From Burkholderiales bacterium (GTDB lineage: Bacteria; Pseudomonadota; Gammaproteobacteria; Burkholderiales; Usitatibacteraceae), in assembly GCA_014378085.1 (NCBI GenBank), contig JACMOJ010000470.1, positions 1 to 5,609 of the forward strand: 5,609 bases of DNA, in the 5' to 3' direction. The notes under the pieces are model-generated. The model was not told the origin of the DNA and did not search any database. It was given only the letters and a program-made list of their open reading frames with translations. A program made the position numbers and the translations under genes. Shown in pieces: positions 1-5,609 of this stretch (positions within the stretch are counted from its first letter, which is position 1; the number at the start of each line of letters is the position of its first letter).

Positions 1-32
1 CCGCAGCCATTTGCACGGCTGCGGTTTTGTTT
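1..32 (+). terminator. Hairpin with T-tract at left edge, possible bidirectional terminator
   Basis: CCGCAGCC at 1-8 pairs perfectly with GGCTGCGG at 17-24 around an 8-base loop. On the plus strand it is followed by TTTTGTTT, which is a good intrinsic terminator for a plus-strand gene arriving from the left of the window. It also lies 24 bases beyond the dehydratase stop, so it could end the minus-strand operon too, but the bases that would form that U-tract are outside the window. Confidence 0.65.
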
Positions 33-47
33 GGGGGCAGTGAATCG

Positions 48-1955
48 CTACGCTTTTTTGCGCTCGCCAGTGCCGCTGATGGACTTTAACTTCGGCCGCA
101 CCTGCGCCACATACTCAGGCACCCAGCGTTTGAGGTCGCGCCGCACATCGGAGTCTTCTGGCAGCTTGTCTTGCGTGAGCCAAACACCCAGCATTTCAAC
201 AAAATCCTTAGTGACCTCGCGCGCCTTGGCAACACGCAACTTTGGATGCGACGTTGCCCGCGTATGCTCATCGTCGGTGAGCAATTCTTCAAATAATTTT
301 TCACCGGGGCGCAGGCCTGTGTAGATCACCTTGATTTCATCGTCGGTGACTTCCGAGAGGCGAATCATGTCGTGTGCGAGATCAACAATACGAATCGCCT
401 CGCCCATGTCCAGCACAAACACTTCGCCACCCAAGCCCATCGCGCCAGCCTGCAGCACCAACTGCGCTGCTTCAGGAATGGACATGAAATAACGCACCAT
501 CTCGGGATGGGTGACGGTGACAGGACCGCCACGCGCAATTTGCTCTTCAAAACGCGCGATCACACTTCCAGCACTGCCGAGCACATTACCAAAACGCACC
601 ATTTCAAATCGTGTGTTGCCGCCAGTTTGTTGCAATGCCTGGCAGACCATCTCCGATAGCCGTTTTGTGGCACCCATGACGTTGGTGGGGTTGACCGCTT
701 TATCGGTAGAGATCAGCACAAACTTTTTGACGTTGTATTCGATCGCCGCACGACCCAACACTAGGGTGCCGAGCACGTTGTTTTGCACCGCTTCCCACGC
801 ATTCGTTTCTTCCATCAGCGGCACGTGTTTGTAAGCCGCCGCATGGAAAACGATCGACGGCGCGTACTGGTGCAATGTTTGATTTACGCGCCTTACATTC
901 TTGACGTCACCAATCACGCTCGCAATTGGCAGGTTTTCAAATTCGTCGCGTAACGATTGTTCAATCTTGTACTGGGCAAATTCGTTTTGCTCGAACAGCA
1001 CGAGCATCGACGGTTGATAGGCCGCAATTTGTCGGCAAAGCTCGGAACCAATGGAGCCGCCTGCACCCGTTACCATCACTACCTTGTTGGTGAGCAGGTC
1101 GTGCAAGCCGGCATCGTCCAACACGATTGGCTCGCGCTTAACAAGGTCTTCAAACGACAAACGCCGAATTTTCGGCATCAGCACCTTGCCCGGCAACGTA
1201 TTGGCAGCCACCGGCACCTCGCCAAATTTTGGGACGGTCATCACGGTCACGCGGGCGCGGTTACAGATCTCGATAATTTGCCGCCGTTTCTGGTACTCGA
1301 CCGATGGCATTGCGATGATGACGTGCTTCACTTTTAAGGCGCGCGCAAGGCGTGGCAACTCTTCGAGCGAGCCTAGAACGCGCACGCCGTGGATAAGTCG
1401 ATTACGTTTGTTTGCGTCATCATCCAACAAACCCATCAACCGCCATTCGTGATTTCTTAAGAGTTCTTTCAGAAGCCCCACTGCAGCGTCACCAGCACCA
1501 AGAATCAGCACCGGCGCACCGTGGTCGTCGGACTTGCCGTAAAGCGTCCACTCTTTCCAAGAACGGTAGCTGATGCGACTGCCCGCCATCAGCGTCATCA
1601 GCAGCAATGCTTGTACAAAGAAATGGGAGAACACCAAGGCACCCATCCAGCTACCTGCCCACAACGTGGCGGCGACTGCAAACGTCCCCGCGACAACCGT
1701 CGCGACAATACGCTGCACATCTGGCAGGCTGGCGTAGCGCCATAGGCCTTGGTACATACCAAAAATGGTGGCGACTAGTGCCTGTACCGGAACGGCAACG
1801 AACAGTACTTGCAACGCTGAGACTGGCAAGCTGCCCGCATTCGATGCATCTGCAAACCCGAATAAGAGAAGTACCACTACCCACGATAGGCATAGCATAA
1901 CGACATCATGCGCAAACGCGAGAAGGGCGCGTTCGTTGATCGAAAAGGATGTCAT
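48..1955 (-). CDS. wbpM: Membrane-anchored UDP-GlcNAc 4,6-dehydratase (WbpM/PglF/CapD family)
   Basis: This 635-residue protein probably converts UDP-GlcNAc to UDP-4-keto-6-deoxy-GlcNAc, the first step toward QuiNAc/FucNAc-type sugars of O-antigen or capsule. About four hydrophobic segments (roughly residues 11-33, 47-67, 81-103, 107-126) anchor it in the inner membrane. A first Rossmann-like domain follows with GAGDAAVG at 153-160. The catalytic SDR domain has the NAD motif GAGGSIG at 297-303, YKHVPLME at 375-382, STDK at 416-419 and the C-terminal signature LRPGEKLFEELL at 548-559. The active-site Tyr of the usual YxxxK is Met (Met427, Lys431), the SMK variant known for large WbpM-type enzymes. 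Length matches the long form of the family (about 600-670). The start is supported by AAGGAG four bases upstream and by the ATGA overlap with the preceding transferase gene. PglF, CapD or another long-form member are alternative names; the exact sugar product cannot be read from sequence. Confidence 0.93.
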   Translation of the reverse strand: MTSFSINERALLAFAHDVVMLCLSWVVVLLLFGFADASNAGSLPVSALQVLFVAVPVQALVATIFGMYQGLWRYASLPDVQRIVATVVAGTFAVAATLWAGSWMGALVFSHFFVQALLLMTLMAGSRISYRSWKEWTLYGKSDDHGAPVLILGAGDAAVGLLKELLRNHEWRLMGLLDDDANKRNRLIHGVRVLGSLEELPRLARALKVKHVIIAMPSVEYQKRRQIIEICNRARVTVMTVPKFGEVPVAANTLPGKVLMPKIRRLSFEDLVKREPIVLDDAGLHDLLTNKVVMVTGAGGSIGSELCRQIAAYQPSMLVLFEQNEFAQYKIEQSLRDEFENLPIASVIGDVKNVRRVNQTLHQYAPSIVFHAAAYKHVPLMEETNAWEAVQNNVLGTLVLGRAAIEYNVKKFVLISTDKAVNPTNVMGATKRLSEMVCQALQQTGGNTRFEMVRFGNVLGSAGSVIARFEEQIARGGPVTVTHPEMVRYFMSIPEAAQLVLQAGAMGLGGEVFVLDMGEAIRIVDLAHDMIRLSEVTDDEIKVIYTGLRPGEKLFEELLTDDEHTRATSHPKLRVAKAREVTKDFVEMLGVWLTQDKLPEDSDVRRDLKRWVPEYVAQVRPKLKSISGTGERKKA

Positions 1956-3028
1956 CTGGCTCCTTGATCTTTTTTTGTCGACATGTTTGTTATTTTTGTT
2001 TGATGTTGTTGCCGAATCTTACGCTCGGCTACGACTATTAACACTGAGTATGTTAACACCCAAGTTAACAGCATTGAAAGCGGTGGCAGCCATCGATAGG
2101 CCGAATCAGTTAGGGGTTTCCCTAAATGCCACCGCAACGCGTCGCCAGAGGCGAGCAACATGACGGCTGCGTAAGCAATTGCGGTTCGACGGTGGCTCCA
2201 GCCACAATCGATGATCAATCGCTGATAAACATGCTGGCGATGCGGCAGCCAGATTTTATCGCCGCGGAATGCTCGCCGCAAAAGAGTCACGGTAGCATCC
2301 ATGAGGAAAGGACTAAACACCAAGACCGGAAGATACAGCGCCCAAGCGCCTACGGTCCAGCCGTACCAGCCCAAGGTGGCCGCGAGGAAACCCAATAAAA
2401 CGGAGCCGCTATCCCCCATGAAGACACGCGCGTTTGGATAATTCAACAGGAGAAAGCCCAACACGGCACCGGAAACCGTTGCACAAATCACCGCAAGTTG
2501 GGGAACGTTGGCAAACGCAGCGGCGATTGCCATTGCACCGAAGCCAATGACCCCCATAAAGCCTGCCATTCCATTTGCGCCGTCCATGAAGTTATAGGCG
2601 TTCATGGACCAAACAATCGACAACGTCGCAAAACACGCGGCGACCACAAATGGCCAAGTTTGAGGGTGGGAAGTACCGAGTATCAACCAAACGACTAGGC
2701 TTCCGAGAAGCGTATGGATAGACAGCCGAATCGCCGGGGACAAACTTCTGAAGTCGTCGATTGCCGATACAACCACTACGCATATGCTGCCGAGGAAAAT
2801 TGCCACCAGTGCGAGATCGTCGGCAACGTTCTCCACATACAAGATGAGGGCCGCAAACATGGCAAGTGACATGGCAATCCCACCAATTCGTGGGACGGCC
2901 TCCGAATGCATTGTCTGCGGCCTATTTACATGATCGAGCGCGAGGCTGGCGACTCGGCTGCGCAAGAAGAAAAAAATAATGCCTGCGCTAATCGCAGCAG
3001 ACAACAAAAAAACTTGAAAAGCCTGCAT
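1952..3028 (-). CDS. Undecaprenyl-phosphate sugar-1-phosphate transferase, WbpL/WecA-like (glycosyltransferase family 4)
   Basis: A 358-residue polytopic inner-membrane protein that should transfer a HexNAc-1-phosphate from a UDP-sugar to undecaprenyl phosphate, initiating a surface glycan. Family landmarks, numbered from the chosen start: Asp32 with His41 and PRIGG at 46-50 after the first membrane helix; AIDD at 89-92 (Mg-binding Asp pair); NAYNFMDGANG at 143-153; MGDSGS at 204-209; and HRQHVYQRL at 263-271, the His-rich cytoplasmic loop linked to sugar recognition in WecA/WbpL. About ten hydrophobic segments are visible. The frame is open to an ATG at 3068-3070 (372 residues), but that codon lies inside a perfect hairpin and has no ribosome-binding site. 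The ATG at 3026-3028 has GGCGG six bases upstream and gives the usual short N-terminus before helix 1. The last four bases overlap the dehydratase gene. The wbpL-wbpM gene order suggests a QuiNAc/FucNAc-type substrate, but this is inference. Confidence 0.9.
   Translation of the reverse strand: MQAFQVFLLSAAISAGIIFFFLRSRVASLALDHVNRPQTMHSEAVPRIGGIAMSLAMFAALILYVENVADDLALVAIFLGSICVVVVSAIDDFRSLSPAIRLSIHTLLGSLVVWLILGTSHPQTWPFVVAACFATLSIVWSMNAYNFMDGANGMAGFMGVIGFGAMAIAAAFANVPQLAVICATVSGAVLGFLLLNYPNARVFMGDSGSVLLGFLAATLGWYGWTVGAWALYLPVLVFSPFLMDATVTLLRRAFRGDKIWLPHRQHVYQRLIIDCGWSHRRTAIAYAAVMLLASGDALRWHLGKPLTDSAYRWLPPLSMLLTWVLTYSVLIVVAERKIRQQHQTKITNMSTKKDQGAR
1960..1965 (-). promoter_or_regulatory. Ribosome-binding site of the dehydratase gene
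   Basis: AAGGAG on the minus strand ends four bases before the ATG at 1953-1955. It lies inside the last codons of the transferase gene, whose TGA overlaps the ATG as ATGA. This fixes the dehydratase start and implies coupled translation of the two enzymes. Confidence 0.8.
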
Positions 3029-3034
3029 CGGAAG

Positions 3035-3039
3035 CCGCC
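3035..3039 (-). promoter_or_regulatory. Weak ribosome-binding site supporting the transferase start at 3028
   Basis: GGCGG, one mismatch from GGAGG, lies six bases upstream of the ATG at 3026-3028. The alternative upstream ATG at 3068-3070 is preceded by AAGTAACGACAACGGGCACC, which contains no Shine-Dalgarno-like core and forms one arm of the hairpin. The site is weak, so it supports the start choice rather than proving it. Confidence 0.5.
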
Positions 3040-3053
3040 AAAATCCTCGTCTA

Positions 3054-3086
3054 AACGACAACGGGCACATGGTGCCCGTTGTCGTT
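3054..3086 (-). terminator. Perfect 15-bp stem hairpin, probable terminator of the Ig-protein gene or leader hairpin of the transferase gene
   Basis: Bases 3054-3068 and 3072-3086 are exact reverse complements separated by three bases. The structure begins 60 bases after the Ig-protein stop and ends about 25 bases before the preferred transferase start. Read on the minus strand the stem is followed by only a short U run (GUUUAG), so termination may be partial or may need Rho. No convincing promoter lies between the Ig-protein stop and this hairpin, so an attenuator-like role for read-through transcription is possible. Confidence 0.6.
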
Positions 3087-3145
3087 ACTTATGCCTATCT
3101 GCTTGCTAATCCAATTGCAGTGGTATTTTGCGCCGACCGTCTTGA

Positions 3146-5609
3146 TTAATCGTTTACGGGGATCAGCAATGTGGTGGTAGTGCCGCTCGGCGCTTTCACG
3201 ACAACCGACAAGATACCGCTGTTTCTTGTGTTGGTGCAGACGCCAGCAGCTATTGTCCAGTCAGCCTCGACCTGCACAAAATAGCGCGCGAAGCTGGTCC
3301 CCGACGCGTCCGCGCTTGGCGGGCATTTCCCCGAAGCCGGATCAAGCGTAACGCAAGCTGCAGTATTGCCGACGGTGTAGCTCGTCGGCGAGGTGATGTT
3401 TCCGTTGGTCGTCAAAAACGAGATGGTCGTGCCTGCCGGCATGGCGTTGCCATTGACGTCCACAATGAGAAGCTCTCTGGACAGCGACTTGGGCCTTGTC
3501 AGGTCACATGAAGGCAAATTAAAAGGCGCAGATACGGATGCCCCACTTGTATCGAAAAACAACGGGGTTGACGAAGATAGAACAACAACTAGCGATCCAC
3601 GCGCGTGCATTGTCTTGCGCGGTGAACAAGAGCCCGGGGAGCTGCGCCCGACAACAGTTTCATCGCACAGTACACCGCTGTATTTGCCGTCTGGTCCGTC
3701 GAAGATGCCATTGTTATTAAAATCAATAAACGGTTCATTGGCATCCCTGATGCCATTTTCGTTGAAATCAACAAACGCTTCGCCACGGTCGGTACTCTTT
3801 CCGTCGGCATCGACCAGTTCACCCAAGTCAAACCAACCATTGCCGTTGAGATCGGTGAAGCCTTCCTCGCCTACCGCGTACGCGAGGACCGTTATCCGGC
3901 CGTTGCTTGGGCGTAAGGTCTGGCTGGTGAACGTGGCGGAACACGCGCCGTCCCTTGTAGTGCAAGAGCCGACGATCGAGCCACCTTCGGCGGTAAACGT
4001 GATCGCCGTGCCGTCCGGGACAGGATTGCGAAAGTGATCCGCAGTCCTCACCGTAATTTGAGTGGTCGTTCCATCAATATTCCACCCTTCAATATTGAGA
4101 GTTGATGCCGCAATCGAGAAACTGTCTTGCGCAGGAATGCCGGTCGTAATGACCAGTTGGTCAGACTGTGTCGTCAATGTCTGATTCCCTGCAACGGTGC
4201 TCGCGGTGACGCGCACCGGTGTACTCACCGTACCGGCCTGAACGTTGGTCACTACTAAACCCGTTGACGGATCCGATGTGGCGGTTACAGAACTTAGTGC
4301 AATTCCCCCTACAGTTGTATTGAGGGTGAAACTCACGGTGCGCCCACCCAACGGATTGCCACCAACATCAACGACCCGAAAAGACACCTGCGAAGTTTCT
4401 TGGCGCCCAGTGCCACCGGTACCACGTAAGGTGATCGACGTTGGTGTGGCCGACACATATTGGATCGAGCCCACCGCCGGCGCTGCAACCGATATGGTTC
4501 CCGTCGAAGATATCGCCAGCCCACTAACCGAGGCCGTAATGATGTCCGCACCCGCGCAACCAATGTCCCGATACGATGCGGTAGCGATTCCCCCGATCGT
4601 CACTACACTCGGCGTCAATGCCGCACGTCCGCTCGTCGCGCATGGCGACGTAAAGTTGACAGTAAAAGGCGTGTTTGTCGGCGCGCCACCCACGCTGATG
4701 GTGACGCTGACCGCCGAGGTGCCGAAAGCCGACAGCGTGCCCGCAGGGATGCTGACGGGTGTAATCGCGACACTCGCGGTGCCAAGCGCGTAGCCTACCG
4801 TGGCACTAACAGCAGTGGTAGCGCTACCAGTGCCAATTTGTCCTGACGCGGTTACGACACCGACGCCCGACCCCGTCACCGTCGCGTTCAACAACACGCT
4901 TGCCGCGCCGTTAACGTCGGTCAGAGCGGTTCCAGACGCTGGCGTAAATGTACCAAGCGCGGCATTGGTTGAAAAACTAACCACAGCCCCAACTGCAGGC
5001 GCCCCCGTGGTGGTTCGAAGCGTCGCCGTCACACGCGCTGGGCTGCCAGCAGTCACTGTCGTTCTGGCTGCTCCGGTCGTCGGATCAAAGAGCGCAACTG
5101 TGATGGCAGGTGCTGCGGTGGCAGTGTAAGCAACGCTACCCGTGACAGTCACGGCTGCCGCGCCACCGGTTACGACGGTTTGCGTGGTGCCCGTCACGGA
5201 GGCGGCTCCTGAAGACTTTGACGGGTAAAGAGTGACCGTTGCGACGCCGGCTGCGTCAGTCACTGCGGCCGCGTTGTCTGGGGAAAATGTGCCGATATTT
5301 GCATCCGTGGCGAATGTAACAACAGCACCTACAACCGGCGCTCCACTAGCAAGCTTGAACGTTGCACTCACCTTGGCTGGCTTACCTGACGTAACCGTTG
5401 TTGTAGCAACGTTTGTCGTCGCGTCGGTCAAGGCGAGAGTTAACGTGGGCGTGATGGTAGGTGCGGCGGTGGCAGTGTAAGCAACGCTACCCGTGACAGT
5501 CACGGCTGCAGCGCCACCGATTGCGACGATTTGCGTCGTGGCCGTCACGGTGGCGGCTCCTGAAGACTTTGACGGGTAAAGAGTGACCGTTGCGACGCCG
5601 GCTGAGTCA
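3146..5609 (-). CDS. Large exported protein with Big_1/invasin-type Ig-like domains and EF-hand-like loops; N-terminus beyond window
   Basis: The frame is open to the right edge, so this is the C-terminal 821 or so residues of a longer protein. The GTG at 5546-5548 is an internal Val codon: residues upstream of it match the second repeat copy. Counting from that codon, Ig-like units lie at about 31-126 and 148-250, each with a GAPxVGAVVxF core and a TDxxGxAxVxL strand. More diverged Ig-like units follow at about 255-355, 362-470 and 475-560. Three DxNxNGxxD loops lie at 566-620, and a Cys-containing C-terminal domain at 660-800. The ten Cys residues all fall after residue 300 (first pair 303/331), which suggests disulfides in an exported protein. 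There is no C-terminal anchor helix, LPXTG, PEP-CTERM or beta-barrel end, so secretion and anchoring must be encoded by the missing N-terminus. The likely role is a surface adhesin or structural protein. A function more specific than that is not supported. Confidence 0.9.
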   Translation of the reverse strand, partial: DSAGVATVTLYPSKSSGAATVTATTQIVAIGGAAAVTVTGSVAYTATAAPTITPTLTLALTDATTNVATTTVTSGKPAKVSATFKLASGAPVVGAVVTFATDANIGTFSPDNAAAVTDAAGVATVTLYPSKSSGAASVTGTTQTVVTGGAAAVTVTGSVAYTATAAPAITVALFDPTTGAARTTVTAGSPARVTATLRTTTGAPAVGAVVSFSTNAALGTFTPASGTALTDVNGAASVLLNATVTGSGVGVVTASGQIGTGSATTAVSATVGYALGTASVAITPVSIPAGTLSAFGTSAVSVTISVGGAPTNTPFTVNFTSPCATSGRAALTPSVVTIGGIATASYRDIGCAGADIITASVSGLAISSTGTISVAAPAVGSIQYVSATPTSITLRGTGGTGRQETSQVSFRVVDVGGNPLGGRTVSFTLNTTVGGIALSSVTATSDPSTGLVVTNVQAGTVSTPVRVTASTVAGNQTLTTQSDQLVITTGIPAQDSFSIAASTLNIEGWNIDGTTTQITVRTADHFRNPVPDGTAITFTAEGGSIVGSCTTRDGACSATFTSQTLRPSNGRITVLAYAVGEEGFTDLNGNGWFDLGELVDADGKSTDRGEAFVDFNENGIRDANEPFIDFNNNGIFDGPDGKYSGVLCDETVVGRSSPGSCSPRKTMHARGSLVVVLSSSTPLFFDTSGASVSAPFNLPSCDLTRPKSLSRELLIVDVNGNAMPAGTTISFLTTNGNITSPTSYTVGNTAACVTLDPASGKCPPSADASGTSFARYFVQVEADWTIAAGVCTNTRNSGILSVVVKAPSGTTTTLLIPVND
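3689..3853 (-). other. Three EF-hand-like calcium-binding loops inside the Ig-domain protein
   Basis: Three 12-residue loops fit the EF-hand/dockerin ligand pattern at positions 1, 3, 5, 9 and 12. Numbered from the GTG at 5548, they are DLNGNGWFDLGE (566-577; bases 3818-3853), DFNENGIRDANE (594-605; 3734-3769) and DFNNNGIFDGPD (609-620; 3689-3724). The last two are 15 residues apart and are visible as a 45-bp DNA repeat (GATGCCATT at 3704 and 3749). Such loops are known to bind calcium in dockerins and related extracellular proteins. Here they probably stiffen the junction between the Ig stalk and the C-terminal domain when calcium is present; that role is inference. Confidence 0.75.
5100..5258 (-). 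repeat. Direct repeat, copy 2
   Basis: Second copy of the 351-bp-period repeat, about 94% identical to 5451-5609 by manual alignment. The similarity ends abruptly to the left of 5100, where the Ig cores of the two units diverge and differ in length by a few residues. It encodes the same domain-end plus linker peptide as copy 1. Confidence 0.9.
5451..5609 (-). repeat. Direct repeat, copy 1 (cut by window edge)
   Basis: This segment matches 5100-5258 with about 10 differences in 159 bases, at an offset of exactly 351 bases (117 codons), so the frame is kept. It encodes the end of one Ig domain (TVTLYPSKSSGAA) plus the linker GGAAAVTVTGSVAYTATAAP. The copy runs to the edge of the window, so its full extent is unknown. 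Confidence 0.9.

Noticed and set aside
957..1452. Plus-strand open frames of 126 and 133 codons within the dehydratase gene
   Set aside because: They overlap strongly recognisable catalytic-domain coding sequence on the other strand and their translations resemble no known protein family.
3087..3145. Promoter for the transferase gene (TTGGAT with CATAAG about 15 bases apart on the minus strand)
   Set aside because: Only three of six bases match the -35 consensus and the spacing is short; too weak to annotate.
3393..5480. Plus-strand open frames at 3393-4037, 4245-4793, 4800-5129 and 5232-5480, all in one frame
   Set aside because: They run antisense to the Ig-repeat gene, have low-complexity Thr/Val/Ala/Pro composition, show no domain or good ribosome-binding site, and arise from the biased codons of the repeat gene.
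5546..5548. GTG as the start of the Ig-domain protein
   Set aside because: The frame stays open upstream to the edge, and the residues there (TVTLYPSKSSGAA) match the second repeat copy, so the codon is an internal Val.
5100..5609. CRISPR array or mobile-element ends suggested by the repeat
   Set aside because: Only two long in-frame copies with coding content and a period equal to one Ig domain; no short regular repeats, spacers or terminal inverted repeats.

Overview
The window carries three genes, all on the minus strand, read from right to left. Codon use, a GC content that looks mid-50s by eye, and the gene families suggest a Gram-negative proteobacterium, most likely a betaproteobacterium. 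This is inference; no taxonomic marker is present.

Layout from right to left. (1) From the right edge (5609) to 3146 lies the C-terminal part of a large exported protein built of bacterial Ig-like (Big_1/invasin-type) domains. Its start lies outside the window. The part nearest the edge contains two domain units joined by nearly identical linkers, visible as a 159-bp direct repeat with a 351-bp period. Near the C-terminus are three EF-hand-like calcium-binding loops in a row. (2) A compact gap (3029-3145) holds a perfect 15-bp stem hairpin, probably the end of the Ig-protein transcript or the leader of the next gene. (3) 3028-1952 encodes a polytopic membrane glycosyltransferase of the WecA/WbpL (GT4/MraY-like) family. 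(4) 1955-48 encodes a membrane-anchored nucleotide-sugar 4,6-dehydratase of the WbpM/PglF/CapD family. (5) Another perfect hairpin sits at the left edge (1-24).

The glycosyltransferase and dehydratase overlap by ATGA and form an obvious two-gene unit with the same order as wbpL-wbpM in Pseudomonas O-antigen clusters. The dehydratase would turn UDP-GlcNAc into the 4-keto-6-deoxy intermediate on the way to sugars such as QuiNAc or FucNAc. The transferase would load a sugar-1-phosphate onto undecaprenyl phosphate to start a surface glycan. The pair therefore looks like the tail end of an O-antigen, capsule or exopolysaccharide locus, next to an unrelated large surface protein.

I see no clearly undescribed system. 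The best leads are the homogenised linker repeat in the Ig protein, the hairpin that argues against the upstream start of the transferase gene, and an A7 run that could allow a -1 frameshift joining transferase to dehydratase.
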